Assembly: GCA_958295935.1 (NCBI GenBank)
Contig: OY282385.1
Coordinates: 62,001-126,000 of the forward strand
Source: an uncultured Dehalococcoidia bacterium
Lineage (GTDB): Bacteria; Chloroflexota; Dehalococcoidia; Lucifugimonadales; Lucifugimonadaceae
Direction of reading: 5' to 3'
DNA length: 64,000 nucleotides
The translations under genes and the position numbers were made by a program. Under the pieces are notes generated by a model that saw only the letters and a list, made by a program, of their open reading frames with translations, did not search any database and was not told the DNA's origin. Positions within the stretch are counted from its first letter, which is position 1. Every line of letters starts with the position of its first letter. Positions 25,790-34,935 of the stretch are shown in pieces.

Positions 25790-27502
25790 TCAGGCCAGTT
25801 CCGGGTGCGTGTTCTTTACGCGGTGCCTGTCGTCCACAGGTCGAATCATCATGTTGGCTATGAAGGCGGCGGCGAGAAGGCCGGCCATGACGAACATCGT
25901 GATGTTGTATAGGTTTGGCGTGGGGTCTATCGTGCCTGGCGGGGCGATTTCCATCAGTTTGCCAATGGTGACGGTCTTGGCTGCGATGAGTTCTTCGAGT
26001 CGTTCTATGGGCGCTCCGAACTTGAGTGCGAATTCGGCGGGATCTACCCTGGATGCCAGATCGTTGATCGATGAGGCGATGGACCTATCGCGAAAGTAGG
26101 TGACAACGAAAGGCCCCAGCAGTCCGGAGGCGCATACCGCGGCGAGTACCCGGCCGTGAATTCCTCCGACGTGCAGCCTTCCGTATAGGTCGGCTACGTA
26201 TGCCGGCAGGGATGCGATTCCGCCGCCGAACATGGTTAATGCCAGCATGGTGGCGGCGTAGAACATTATGAGCCAGGTTACGGCTGGATTTACGCTTACG
26301 GAACTGGTGGCGAAGGGGATGGAGAGATACAGCGCGGCCCCGATCCCGGTAAGGCAGAAGTAGGTCTTTCTTCTTCCTATGTAGTCTGACAGGTACGCCC
26401 AGAAGAACCTTCCCAGGAGGTTGAAGGCGCTTATCATCAGGACGTAGGTGGCTGCGAAGGCTGGGGTGACGATTCCGGGCAGGGTTGCGCCGAAGATGTC
26501 GCTCATCATGGTTTTGGCGACGCCGATTATGCCTATTCCCGCGGTTGCGTTGAAGCACAGGGTGATAGATAGGAGGTAGAACTGCGGCGTCTTGTGAACC
26601 TGGGTTATGTGCACGTCGTCGGGCAAAGCTTCTTTGGCCGGCGGCCCGTCGCTCTGCGGAGCTTCTCGCCCCGGCTCCCACCCTCTGGGGGGTACCCTAT
26701 ATGCGAAGGCGGCGATCATCATGACGGTGAAGTAGATTATCCCCAGTACTATGAATGCCCCGGTCGCGCCGGTATCGCCGGTGCCTACGACGTAGACTCC
26801 GGCTGCGCCGGACGCGTCGGCTGCGCTTGTGACGACCACTTCGATTTGCTGTCCTGCGACGTTAGCGAATCTTCGGCCATTTTCGGTAACCAGGTTTACG
26901 GCTTCGGCGGGGCCGAGGTATTGCGGGGCTTCGTAGAAGAGCCTTATCAGGAGCTCTTTCAAGGGGACGGCGAGTATTGCGCCGCCTCCAAAGCCCATCA
27001 GAGCCGTGCCTGCGGCCATTCCTGGCCGGTCGGGGAACCATCGGATGAGGTTGGCGATTGGGGCGACGTATCCCAGCCCGATTCCTGCTCCGCCAAGGAC
27101 TCCGTATCCCAGGAAGACCACCCACAGTTGATGCAGGTATATGCCTAGGCTGCCTACGAGGAATCCGCCTCCCCAGAGGCATGCGGCGCAGGCGCCGACC
27201 ATCCGAGGTCCAGCGACCCTCAGCCAGCGGCCGGCCAGCGCTGCGGCGATGCCTAGGAAGAGTACGGCTACGGAGAATACCCAGACTACGGAGCTGATGT
27301 TCCAGTCATCTGCCGCGCTGGATACCACGCCAAGTTCCCTGATGAGGATGGGGTTGAAGATGCTCCAGGAATAGACCGCGCCGATGCAGAGATGCATGGC
27401 TACCGCCGCCGGGAGGACTTTCCACCTGTTGAAGTCTCTCGGCGCGACGATATTCTCTCTCGTCATGAACGAAAGAGGGGATGAGTCCGGTGTTTTCTTC
27501 AT
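25790..27502 (-). CDS. OFA-family major facilitator transporter, copy 1
   Basis: A 570-residue 12-helix MFS protein starting MKKTPDSSPLSF. The oxalate/formate-antiporter family pattern is clear: LCIGAVYSWSIFNPIL in helix 1, GGAGIGLGYVAPIANLIRWFPD between helices 4 and 5, and YLSDYIGRRKTYF in the central loop. A loop of about 60 residues with low complexity (AADASGAAGVYVVGTGDTGATG) lies before helix 7, and a second long loop follows helix 11. Such carriers exchange small carboxylates. The next gene upstream is a same-length paralog, and three 2-hydroxyacid dehydrogenases follow in the same direction, which suggests hydroxy- or oxo-acid transport. Confidence 0.88.
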   Translation of the reverse strand: MKKTPDSSPLSFMTRENIVAPRDFNRWKVLPAAVAMHLCIGAVYSWSIFNPILIRELGVVSSAADDWNISSVVWVFSVAVLFLGIAAALAGRWLRVAGPRMVGACAACLWGGGFLVGSLGIYLHQLWVVFLGYGVLGGAGIGLGYVAPIANLIRWFPDRPGMAAGTALMGFGGGAILAVPLKELLIRLFYEAPQYLGPAEAVNLVTENGRRFANVAGQQIEVVVTSAADASGAAGVYVVGTGDTGATGAFIVLGIIYFTVMMIAAFAYRVPPRGWEPGREAPQSDGPPAKEALPDDVHITQVHKTPQFYLLSITLCFNATAGIGIIGVAKTMMSDIFGATLPGIVTPAFAATYVLMISAFNLLGRFFWAYLSDYIGRRKTYFCLTGIGAALYLSIPFATSSVSVNPAVTWLIMFYAATMLALTMFGGGIASLPAYVADLYGRLHVGGIHGRVLAAVCASGLLGPFVVTYFRDRSIASSINDLASRVDPAEFALKFGAPIERLEELIAAKTVTIGKLMEIAPPGTIDPTPNLYNITMFVMAGLLAAAFIANMMIRPVDDRHRVKNTHPELA

Positions 27503-27600
27503 TGGGGAACGGCTATGTCTATGATGGCGTGAGGCTCTGGGCATTGTCGGTAGAGCCGGCTGGCTGGCCGCCGGTTTCGCCGCGCGGTGGGCGGAGTCCG

Positions 27601-29313
27601 TCAGGCCAGTTCCGGGTGTGTGTTCTTTACGCGATGCCTCTCGTCCACAGGTCGAACCATGATGTTGGCTATGAAGGCGGCGGCGAGAAGGCCGGCCATG
27701 ACGAACATCGTTGTGTTGTATAGGTTTGGCGTAGGGTCGACGGTGCCTGGCGGTGCGATTTCCATCAGTTTGCCAATGGTGACGGTCTTGGCAGCGATGA
27801 GTTCTTCGAGTCGTTCTATGGGGGATCCGAACTTGCGTGCGAATTCGGCGGGATCTACCCTGGATGCCAGATCGTTGATCGATGACTGCATGGATCTCTC
27901 CCGAAAGTATGTGAGAACGAAAGGCCCGAGCAGTCCTGCGGTACTCCATGCGGTGAGTATCCGGCCGTGAATTCCTCCAACGTGCAGCCTTCCGTATAGG
28001 TCGGCTATGTATGCCGGTATGGATGCGAATCCTCCGCCGTACATGGTGAATGCCAGCATGGTGGCGGCGTAGAACATTATGAGCCAGGTTATGGCTGGGT
28101 TTACGCTTACGGAACTGGCGGCGAAGGGGATGGAGAGGTACAGCGCGGCCCCGATTCCGGTAAGGCAGAAGTAGGTCTTTCTTCTGCCTATGTAGTCTGA
28201 CAGGTACGCCCAGAAGAACCTTCCCAGGAGGTTGAAGGCGCTTATCATCAGGACGTAGGTGGCTGCGAAGGCCGGGGTGACGATTCCGGGCAAAGTTGCG
28301 CCGAAGATGTCGCTCATCATGGTTTTGGCGACGCCGATTATGCCTATTCCCGCGGTTATGTTGAAGCACAGGATGATCCACAGGAGGTAGAACTGGGGGG
28401 TCTTGTGAACCTGGGTTATGTGCACGTCGTCCGGCAAAGCCTCCTTGGCCGGCGGCCCGTCGCTCTGCGGCGCTTCTCCCCCCGGCTTCCACCCTCTGGG
28501 GGGTACCCTATATGCGAAAGCGGCGGTCATCATGACGGTGAAGTAGATTATCCCCAGTACTATGAATGCCCCGGTCGCGCCGGTATTGCCGGTGCCTACG
28601 ACGTAGACTCCGGCGGCGGCGGACGCGTCGGCTGCGCTTGCGACGACCACTTCGACTTGCTGTCCTGCGACGTTAGCGAATCTTCGGCCATTTTCGGTAA
28701 CCAGGTTTACGGCTTCGGTGGGGCCGAGGTATTGCGGGGCTTCGTAGAAGAGCCTTATCAGGAACTCTTTCAAGGGGACGGCGAGTATTGCGCCGCCGCC
28801 AAAGCCCATGATCGCCATGCCGGCTGCCATACCTGGCCGATCCGGGAACCATCGGATGAGGTTGGCCACGGGCGATACGTATCCCAGCCCGATTCCTGCT
28901 CCGCCAAGGACTCCGTATCCCAGGAAGACCACCCACAGTTGATGGAGGTATATGCCTAGGCTGCCTACTAGGAATCCGCCTCCCCACAGGCATGCGGCGC
29001 AGGCGCCGACCACCCGGGGGCCAACGATCCTCAGCCAGCGGCCGGCCAGGGCCGTGGAGACGCCGATGAAGAGGATGGCTACTGAGAATACCCAGACTAC
29101 GGAGCTGATGTTCCAGTCCTCTGCCGCGCTGGATACCACGCCAAGTTCTCTGATGAGGATGGGGTTGAAGATGCTCCAGGAGTAGACCGCGCCGATGCAG
29201 AGGTGCATGGCTATCGCCGCCGGGGGGATTCTCCACCTGTTGAAGTCTCTCGGCGCGACGATGCTCTCTCTCATCATGAACGAAAGAGGCGATGAGTCCG
29301 GTTTTTTCTTCAT
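27601..29313 (-). CDS. OFA-family major facilitator transporter, copy 2
   Basis: A 570-residue paralog of the adjacent transporter, differing at scattered positions throughout; even the 3' untranslated boundary is duplicated. It starts MKKKPDSSPLSF. Signature segments LCIGAVYSWSIFNPIL, GAGIGLGYVSPVANLIRWFPD and YLSDYIGRRKTYF are intact, with no frameshift. Differences cluster in the last third (TMYGGGFASIPAYIADLY, RILTAWSTAGLLGPFV), which may alter substrate choice. The 98-bp gap to copy 1 suggests co-transcription. Confidence 0.88.
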   Translation of the reverse strand: MKKKPDSSPLSFMMRESIVAPRDFNRWRIPPAAIAMHLCIGAVYSWSIFNPILIRELGVVSSAAEDWNISSVVWVFSVAILFIGVSTALAGRWLRIVGPRVVGACAACLWGGGFLVGSLGIYLHQLWVVFLGYGVLGGAGIGLGYVSPVANLIRWFPDRPGMAAGMAIMGFGGGAILAVPLKEFLIRLFYEAPQYLGPTEAVNLVTENGRRFANVAGQQVEVVVASAADASAAAGVYVVGTGNTGATGAFIVLGIIYFTVMMTAAFAYRVPPRGWKPGGEAPQSDGPPAKEALPDDVHITQVHKTPQFYLLWIILCFNITAGIGIIGVAKTMMSDIFGATLPGIVTPAFAATYVLMISAFNLLGRFFWAYLSDYIGRRKTYFCLTGIGAALYLSIPFAASSVSVNPAITWLIMFYAATMLAFTMYGGGFASIPAYIADLYGRLHVGGIHGRILTAWSTAGLLGPFVLTYFRERSMQSSINDLASRVDPAEFARKFGSPIERLEELIAAKTVTIGKLMEIAPPGTVDPTPNLYNTTMFVMAGLLAAAFIANIMVRPVDERHRVKNTHPELA

Positions 29314-29634
29314 TGGCGGAAGGGCCGCGTCTGAGGAGGGCGTGAGGCGTCGAGCATGGTCGGCGCAGTGTGCGCCTCGCCAGCATCTGGGAATGGGTTT
29401 TGCAAAGGTCTCGCCGGGGAAGTGGGTTGAGGGGGGCTGTCCAGACTGTGACTCGACGCGTTTATCGACAGAGGCAGAGCTTTCGATGGTCGGCTACGGA
29501 TCTGGTAGCTGAAATTTCGTGCATATCCCCGGCTGGACGCGACGAACGCTGCATTGTGAAGAGAGAAGAAGAGGCCGGGGCGGTTGTTGTTCACTCCGTT
29601 CTCACTGCGTTTGTGGGATTGCCTCAAACCGGAA
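29314..29634. other. Gene-free gap with a short dispersed repeat
   Basis: This 321-bp gap between transporter copy 2 and the first dehydrogenase holds no convincing gene. It contains GGGTTTTGCAAAGGTCTCG at 29395-29413, which recurs in slightly altered form near 56546. Promoter elements for the transporters are likely but were not identified. Confidence 0.4.
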
Positions 29635-30651
29635 CTAGCGGGCGGCTGCCTGGGCGACGGCCCGTCGTCGGGCGGTGATGCTGGCGGCCACTTCGGGGTT
29701 CTGTGCGGCCATGGGCCACTCTCCTCGCAGTACGGCGGCGACCTGAGCGGCTGCGCGGTGTGCGCTGAGCCAGGCAGAGCGGCTTGAGCCGCCGGCCATG
29801 TGCGGGGCGCAGATGACGTTGTTCATCTTGAGTAGGGGGTTGTCGGGATCGGTGGGTTCCTGCTCGAACACGTCCAGCCCGGCGCCGCGAATCTGTCCGT
29901 CCTGCAGGGCTTCTATCAAGGCTTGCTCGTCGACGACCGGCCCTCGGCACACATTCACCAGGTAGGCGGACTCCTTCATGGCCTGAAACTGCTCGGCGCC
30001 GATCATGTGGTGCGTTTCATCGTTCAGCGGCACTATTACGGTTACATAGTCTGCGCGGGCGCACAGTTCGTTCAGATCGAACACCTGCTCGACCCTGTAC
30101 TCCTGTATGAGCCATGGCTGAACGTAAGGGTCGAACACGAGGGTTTCCATACCCCATCCGGTCACCTTGCGTGCGACGAGGCGTGCGATGTTGCCGAATC
30201 CGACGAGGCCGAGGGTCTGGGTATCGAGCGGGTCGGTGCGGAAGTCGAAGCGGTTCCACTTTCCGGCCCGTACTTGCTCGGTGGCCTGCACGACGTGGCG
30301 GTTGAGAGCGAGTATGAATGCCATTGCCTGGTCGGAGACCTCCTCGGCGCACATACCGGCGGAGTTGGTGAGGATGATTCCCTTTTGGGTGCAGGCCTGT
30401 ACGTCGATGTTGTTGAATCCGTGTGAGTAGACGGCGAGCACCTGGCAGCGGTCAGCGGCGTTGATGACCGGCTCTACGCCCCATGCGCCGCGGGTCATGA
30501 TGGCGTCGGCGTCCTTTACGACCTCCATCGCCTCGCCCTGGCTCTGCGGGTTGGCCTGTACGAACTCTACGTCGAGGTCGGCCATTTCCGCCCTTTCGGC
30601 GTCTATGGATGCGTCTTCGGGGCCCAGTATCAGTACTTTGTGCTCTGCCAT
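29635..30651 (-). CDS. D-2-hydroxyacid dehydrogenase, paralog A
   Basis: A 338-residue NAD-dependent dehydrogenase of the PGDH/CtBP family. The Rossmann dinucleotide loop is GLVGFGNIARLVARKV (about 150-165). The catalytic Arg is in NVCRGPVVDE, the Glu in DVFEQEPTDPDNPLLK and the His in VICAPHMAG. It oxidises or reduces 2-hydroxy/2-oxo acids; the substrate is not predictable. It is the last of three consecutive paralogs on the minus strand and precedes the two OFA carriers. The proteins share the architecture but are only moderately similar, so they are probably not recent duplicates. Confidence 0.88.
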   Translation of the reverse strand: MAEHKVLILGPEDASIDAERAEMADLDVEFVQANPQSQGEAMEVVKDADAIMTRGAWGVEPVINAADRCQVLAVYSHGFNNIDVQACTQKGIILTNSAGMCAEEVSDQAMAFILALNRHVVQATEQVRAGKWNRFDFRTDPLDTQTLGLVGFGNIARLVARKVTGWGMETLVFDPYVQPWLIQEYRVEQVFDLNELCARADYVTVIVPLNDETHHMIGAEQFQAMKESAYLVNVCRGPVVDEQALIEALQDGQIRGAGLDVFEQEPTDPDNPLLKMNNVICAPHMAGGSSRSAWLSAHRAAAQVAAVLRGEWPMAAQNPEVAASITARRRAVAQAAAR

Positions 30652-30777
30652 TGTGTTGTTCCCAGTCGTTTTTCGTCTATTCCGTGTCTGTGGTGCGGTT
30701 TGCCGGTGGAGTTCGATCGGTTCGTTGCGGAGCTGGTGCGCTGTCCTACGCGCCGAGGGCGGGCATCCGGGGGTTGG

Positions 30778-31827
30778 CTACGACGCTAGCAGCTTCGCCA
30801 GATAGGTCTCCCATTGCAGGGGCGTGGAGCGGTCCCTGATCACGTGGCGCACTTCGGGGTTGATGAGGGACATGGGCCAGGATCCGGTGGCGATTCGCAC
30901 GGCCTCCTCGCCCATCTGGGTTTGCGCCCTCTCCCATGCCGCCTCCGAGTGGCTGGCGTAGTGGTTGGTGACCGCGACGTTGTCCATCTTCAGTAGGGGG
31001 TTGTCTGGGTCGACGGGCTCTTGCTCGAACACGTCTAGGGCTGCGCCTGCGATCCGGCCTTCCTGAAGGGCCTCGATGAGGGCCTTCTCGTCTACGACGG
31101 GTCCTCGGGAGCAGTTGATGAGGTATGCGGTGGGCTTCATGATCTGGAACTGTCTCTCTCCGATCATGTGGTACGTCGCGTCGTTCAGATAGACGTGCGG
31201 GCTGAGATAGTCCGCCCTGCGGCAGACCTCATCGACGCTTGGGACGGGCTCGACTCCGTACTCCTTGATGTCCCAGGAAGGCTTGAGCGGGTCATGGGCG
31301 ATCACGTTCATTCCGAAGGCCTTGGCCTTGCGGGCTACGGCGCGTCCGATGTAGCCCAATCCGATGATGCCGAAGGTCTGGCCGGATATGTGCCCCATGG
31401 GGTATAGGTGTTCCCGTGTCCAGACGCCGCTGGTTACGAGTTTGTGATGTAGGACGAACTTCCTCGATGCGACGAGGAACAGCATCATGGTGTGGTTGGA
31501 CACCTCCTCGGTGCCGAATGAGGCGGTGTTTGCGAGGATGATGCCGTTTTCGGTTGCGGATTCCAGGTCTATGCCATCGAAGCCGTGGCCGAAAGAGACC
31601 ATGCCCTTGCATCGTCCGTTCCTGCCCATGTGGTCGAATACCTGTGCGTCCATCGCGTGGCCCTGGGACAACATCACGTCTGCGCCCTTCACGGCCTCGA
31701 TGATCGCTCCGGCGTCGGTGTCCTCCACCCTGTCAACCTGCGCGCCTATGGCTCGGAAGGCGCGTGTGTGCTGTTCGATGTCGGTGTCGGCGGGTCCTAC
31801 GTAAAGTCCTCGAATCTCGTTGCCCAT
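30778..31827 (-). CDS. D-2-hydroxyacid dehydrogenase, paralog B
   Basis: A 349-residue member of the same family. The nucleotide-binding loop is GIIGLGYIGRAVARKA, the Arg motif is NCSRGPVVDEKALIEAL, the Glu is in DVFEQEPVDPDNPLLK and the His is in VAVTNHYASHS (the usual Pro before His is Asn). AGGAG nine bases upstream of ATG 31827 supports the start. It is the middle gene of the three-paralog run, with 126-bp and 142-bp gaps. It is cytoplasmic, and probably acts on a substrate moved by the neighbouring OFA carriers. Confidence 0.87.
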   Translation of the reverse strand: MGNEIRGLYVGPADTDIEQHTRAFRAIGAQVDRVEDTDAGAIIEAVKGADVMLSQGHAMDAQVFDHMGRNGRCKGMVSFGHGFDGIDLESATENGIILANTASFGTEEVSNHTMMLFLVASRKFVLHHKLVTSGVWTREHLYPMGHISGQTFGIIGLGYIGRAVARKAKAFGMNVIAHDPLKPSWDIKEYGVEPVPSVDEVCRRADYLSPHVYLNDATYHMIGERQFQIMKPTAYLINCSRGPVVDEKALIEALQEGRIAGAALDVFEQEPVDPDNPLLKMDNVAVTNHYASHSEAAWERAQTQMGEEAVRIATGSWPMSLINPEVRHVIRDRSTPLQWETYLAKLLAS

Positions 31828-31969
31828 GTGTTGATTCTCCTACGTTGCTTCGCTGGCTGTTGCAGCGTCTTTGCGTTTCCTTGCGGCGGGGGTCGGAGGG
31901 TCCTGTGTATTTTGGCGCTTTGCCGTCAGACTGCGCGGTCTGGCGGGGGTAATCAGGCCGGTATTCCGT

Positions 31970-32926
31970 TCACTCCGGTTCGGTCACGACGCTCTCCGGC
32001 TGTTGTCCCGACCATACCCTTTCCATGTTGTGGAAGGCGAAGTCCACCCTGCGCGGGAAGCTCTCGACGGTCTGCCCGGCGGCGTGCGGGGCTGCGGTTA
32101 CGTTGTCGAGCTTGAGCAGGGGGTTGTCCGGGGACGTGGGTTCCTGCTCGAACACGTCGATTCCCGCGCCGTAGATTCGGCGGTTCTTGAGCGCCTCGTA
32201 CAACGCCGTTTCGTCGACGACCGGCCCCCGGCAGGTGTTCACGAGTATGGCCGTGGGCTTCATGAGCGCGAGTTCGCGTGCCCCGATCAGTTTGTGCGTG
32301 GACGGTACGAGCGGTACGTGAAGTGAGACGACGTCTGATTCCCTCAGCAAGGCGTCTAGCTCGACTCTGCGCGCGCCTGCGGCCTCTATGTTTGGGCTTG
32401 CCGCTACGTCGGCGTACAGGGTGCGCGTCTCGAACCCCTGCAGCAGCCGGGCGAGCATCGAGCCTATTCGGCCGCCTCCGACTATTCCGACGGTCTTGCC
32501 GAACAGTTCATGCCCCTGTCTGTGTTCGGTCTGCCAGCCTCCGGCCCTGACGGCTCGGTCGAGGGCGTGCAGGCGGCGGTGAGCGGCTAGTATGAGCGAC
32601 AGGGCGAACTCTGCGACGGGTATGGCGTTTGCTCCGCCGTTGTTGGCTACCGGGATACCCAGTTCGGCGGCGACGCGCATATCGACCTTGTCCCATCCTG
32701 CGGCGGCGAGTTGCACGAGTTTCACTTTTTTCCCAGCCCTTAGCAGATCGGGCCCCACGGTGTGGGCGCATGAGAAGATGAAGTCGGCTTCTCTGGCGGC
32801 TTCCACTTTTTTCGCGTCATCGTTCTCGCTGTCGAAAGCGGTCATGTCCCAGCCGTCGGGGAGGCGCTGCCTGGCAAAGCCCGACAATGGCAGCGAGGGC
32901 CCTGTGAGGCAGAGTACTTTTGGCAT
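31970..32926 (-). CDS. D-2-hydroxyacid dehydrogenase, paralog C
   Basis: A 318-residue family member starting MPKVLCLTGP. The dinucleotide loop is GIVGGGRIGSMLARLL, with a second Gly where A and B have Phe or Leu. The Arg motif is NTCRGPVVDETALYEAL, the Glu is in DVFEQEPTSPDNPLLK and the His is in VTAAPHAAGQT. It is the first gene of the putative dehydrogenase-transporter unit reading leftward, and it is divergent from the methyltransferase gene at 33044. Confidence 0.87.
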   Translation of the reverse strand: MPKVLCLTGPSLPLSGFARQRLPDGWDMTAFDSENDDAKKVEAAREADFIFSCAHTVGPDLLRAGKKVKLVQLAAAGWDKVDMRVAAELGIPVANNGGANAIPVAEFALSLILAAHRRLHALDRAVRAGGWQTEHRQGHELFGKTVGIVGGGRIGSMLARLLQGFETRTLYADVAASPNIEAAGARRVELDALLRESDVVSLHVPLVPSTHKLIGARELALMKPTAILVNTCRGPVVDETALYEALKNRRIYGAGIDVFEQEPTSPDNPLLKLDNVTAAPHAAGQTVESFPRRVDFAFHNMERVWSGQQPESVVTEPE

Positions 32927-33043
32927 GTATGGTTCTCAGGGGCTTTGATCAGCACAGGGGTTTGTTTTCGTCAGTCGGTATTGTAGCCGCGCCCGGCGGT
33001 CGGGCGCGGCCCGGCGGTTCACAGCACAGAGGGGAGGTCCGCT

Positions 33044-33790
33044 ATGCCTGAAGGCCGCAACCGGATGTACGACGAGTTCGCTCACCTTTGGGGGCTGATC
33101 AGCGCGCCGGAGGACTACTCGGATGAAGCCGTCTACTGGCGGAGCGCCTTGGAGGCAAGGTTGGGATCCGGCAGGCGCCGATTGCTGGAGTTAGGCACAG
33201 GCGGCGGTCATTTCTCGTCTCGCCTTGCGCCGGAGTTCGACATCGTAGGGGTGGATACGTCAGCGCGGATGCTTGCGAACTCGCAAAGGCTCAATCCGGG
33301 TGTAGAGCACGTCGTAGGGGACATGCGCAGTGTCCGCTTGGGCCGCCGTTTCGACGCGGTGATCGCTCACGATGCGATCTCGTACCTGCTAACCGAGGAT
33401 GACTTGACGGCAACTTTCAGAACGGCTGCCGCGCACCTTGGCCCGGGCGGGGTGTTCATAGCTGCGCCGGACGATTTCATCGAGACTTACGTTCCCGGAA
33501 CCTCTGTGACCGGACCTCGCAGGGAGGGGGACACGGAGTTGACTTACGTGGAGCATTTCCACGATCCTGATCCGTCCGATTCGACTATAGAGACGGTCTA
33601 CGTGTATTTCATCAACCGGCGCGGAGAGCTTAACGTTGAGGTGGACAGGCACACGACCGGGCTGTTTTCCGTGGATACCTGGACCGTTTTGATGGAGCAG
33701 GCCGGCTTTAGTACGGAGCGCTTGTCGTACCCTGTTCGCCAGGACGGAAACGATACTTTCCTTCTGGTTGGCACGCTTCGAGCGGTTTAG
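33044..33790 (+). CDS. Class I SAM-dependent methyltransferase
   Basis: A 248-residue protein with motif I LLELGTGGGHFSSRLA (about 49-64), the acidic ribose-binding residue in FDIVGVDTSARML, and motif VVGDMRSVRLGRRFDAVIAHD. Residues after 150 form a beta-rich lid. It is likely a small-molecule or protein methyltransferase; the acceptor is unknown. GGGGAGGT lies upstream of ATG 33044. The stop TAG (33788-33790) overlaps AGGAGG, the ribosome binding site of the next gene, which suggests translational coupling. Confidence 0.85.
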   Translation: MPEGRNRMYDEFAHLWGLISAPEDYSDEAVYWRSALEARLGSGRRRLLELGTGGGHFSSRLAPEFDIVGVDTSARMLANSQRLNPGVEHVVGDMRSVRLGRRFDAVIAHDAISYLLTEDDLTATFRTAAAHLGPGGVFIAAPDDFIETYVPGTSVTGPRREGDTELTYVEHFHDPDPSDSTIETVYVYFINRRGELNVEVDRHTTGLFSVDTWTVLMEQAGFSTERLSYPVRQDGNDTFLLVGTLRAV

Positions 33791-33831
33791 GAGGGATACC
33801 CCTGGAAGAGGCTGAGACAAGAGAGATAGCG

Positions 33832-34935
33832 TTGAGCGCCCTCGCGGCGTTGGGGCGCCTTCCCTGTTCACCCTATTACGAGCAGCGCGGAGCGGAGTAC
33901 GTACGCGATACCTGCGAGTCTGCCGGTCTGCACGTGGAGACGGACCAGTGGGGGAATGTGTTGGCATCGCGGCCCGGCGTCCGACCGGACGCTCCGGGGC
34001 TGGCTTTCGTTGCGCACCTCGACCATCCGGGCTTCGAGGCGGTCTCCTACGACGGCGAGTATCTGCTATGCCGCGCGCTGGGCGGCGTGCCGCCGGGTTC
34101 GTTGAGGGCTGGCGCGAGAGTGCAGTTGATCATCGACGAGGGCGCTGACGAGGCGAGGCGCGTTCCGGGCAGGGTGGCCGGGGCCATTCCGGTGTCCGAG
34201 GACGCTCATGACACTCCGCCCCGTGAGCGGAGCGTGTTGGTGCACGTCGAGGAGCGCGTTTCAGAGCCGCCGTTTCCCGTTGTGTTGGACCTGCCGGACT
34301 TTGATCTGGAGGGCGGGATGATTCGTATGCGCGCGCTCGACGACCTCGCGGGATGTGCGTCCATCGTGTCCGCGCTCTGCGCTTCGCTGGAGTTCGAGAC
34401 TCCCGGCACGGTGTACGGTCTGTTCACCAGGGCTGAAGAGACGGGTCTTACGGGTGCGCGGCTCGCTGCGGGTGATGGCTTGTTGCCGAGAGATACGATC
34501 GTGGTTTCTGTGGAGTCGAGCCGGGCATTGCCTGGCGCGGAGGTCGGCATGGGGCCGGTTATTCGTGTGGGGGACAGGGCAACGACGTTCGATAACGGCG
34601 CTGAGGCTTATCTGGCCGCGGCGCGCGACCGGCTCTTCGAGGATAGAGGCGAGTTTGCATGTCAGCGTCAGCTTATGAGCGGGGGCGTCTGTGAGGCTAC
34701 GGCGTTTTCGGCATTCGGCTATGCGTCTACAGGCGTGGCGTTTCCTCTTTCCAACTACCACAACGCCGGGCCGGACGATACGGTCGCGGCGGAGGGGATA
34801 GCCTTGGGGGACTTTGCGGGCGGTGTTGCGCTGTTGTCGGAGACGGCCCGGCTGGCCGGTATGTCATTGCGTCCGCGCTCTGCGGCGTGGGCGGGGGAGC
34901 GTCCGACTGAAGAGGCCATGCGCCTGTCGGGATGA
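33832..34935 (+). CDS. M42/M20-type metallopeptidase
   Basis: A 367-residue protein from TTG 33832. The metal site is visible: His-Asp in LAFVAHLDHPGFE, Asp in RMRALDDLAGCASI, the paired Glu in LFTRAEETGLTGARLA, and a late His in FPLSNYHNAGPDD. The inserted beta domain lies at about 75-165. It is probably a cytoplasmic aminopeptidase. The true start may be CTG 33802, ten codons upstream. AGGAGG at 33789-33794 is ideally placed for it, and the added residues (LEEAETREIA) fit an N-terminal helix. It follows the methyltransferase gene closely and is probably coupled to it. Confidence 0.8.
   Translation: MSALAALGRLPCSPYYEQRGAEYVRDTCESAGLHVETDQWGNVLASRPGVRPDAPGLAFVAHLDHPGFEAVSYDGEYLLCRALGGVPPGSLRAGARVQLIIDEGADEARRVPGRVAGAIPVSEDAHDTPPRERSVLVHVEERVSEPPFPVVLDLPDFDLEGGMIRMRALDDLAGCASIVSALCASLEFETPGTVYGLFTRAEETGLTGARLAAGDGLLPRDTIVVSVESSRALPGAEVGMGPVIRVGDRATTFDNGAEAYLAAARDRLFEDRGEFACQRQLMSGGVCEATAFSAFGYASTGVAFPLSNYHNAGPDDTVAAEGIALGDFAGGVALLSETARLAGMSLRPRSAAWAGERPTEEAMRLSG

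Noticed and set aside
27503-28492. A 330-codon upstream extension of the minus-strand transporter frame (25790-27502)
   Set aside because: The extension is antisense-like shadow sequence of the paralog; the protein clearly begins at MKKTPDSSPLSF (27502).
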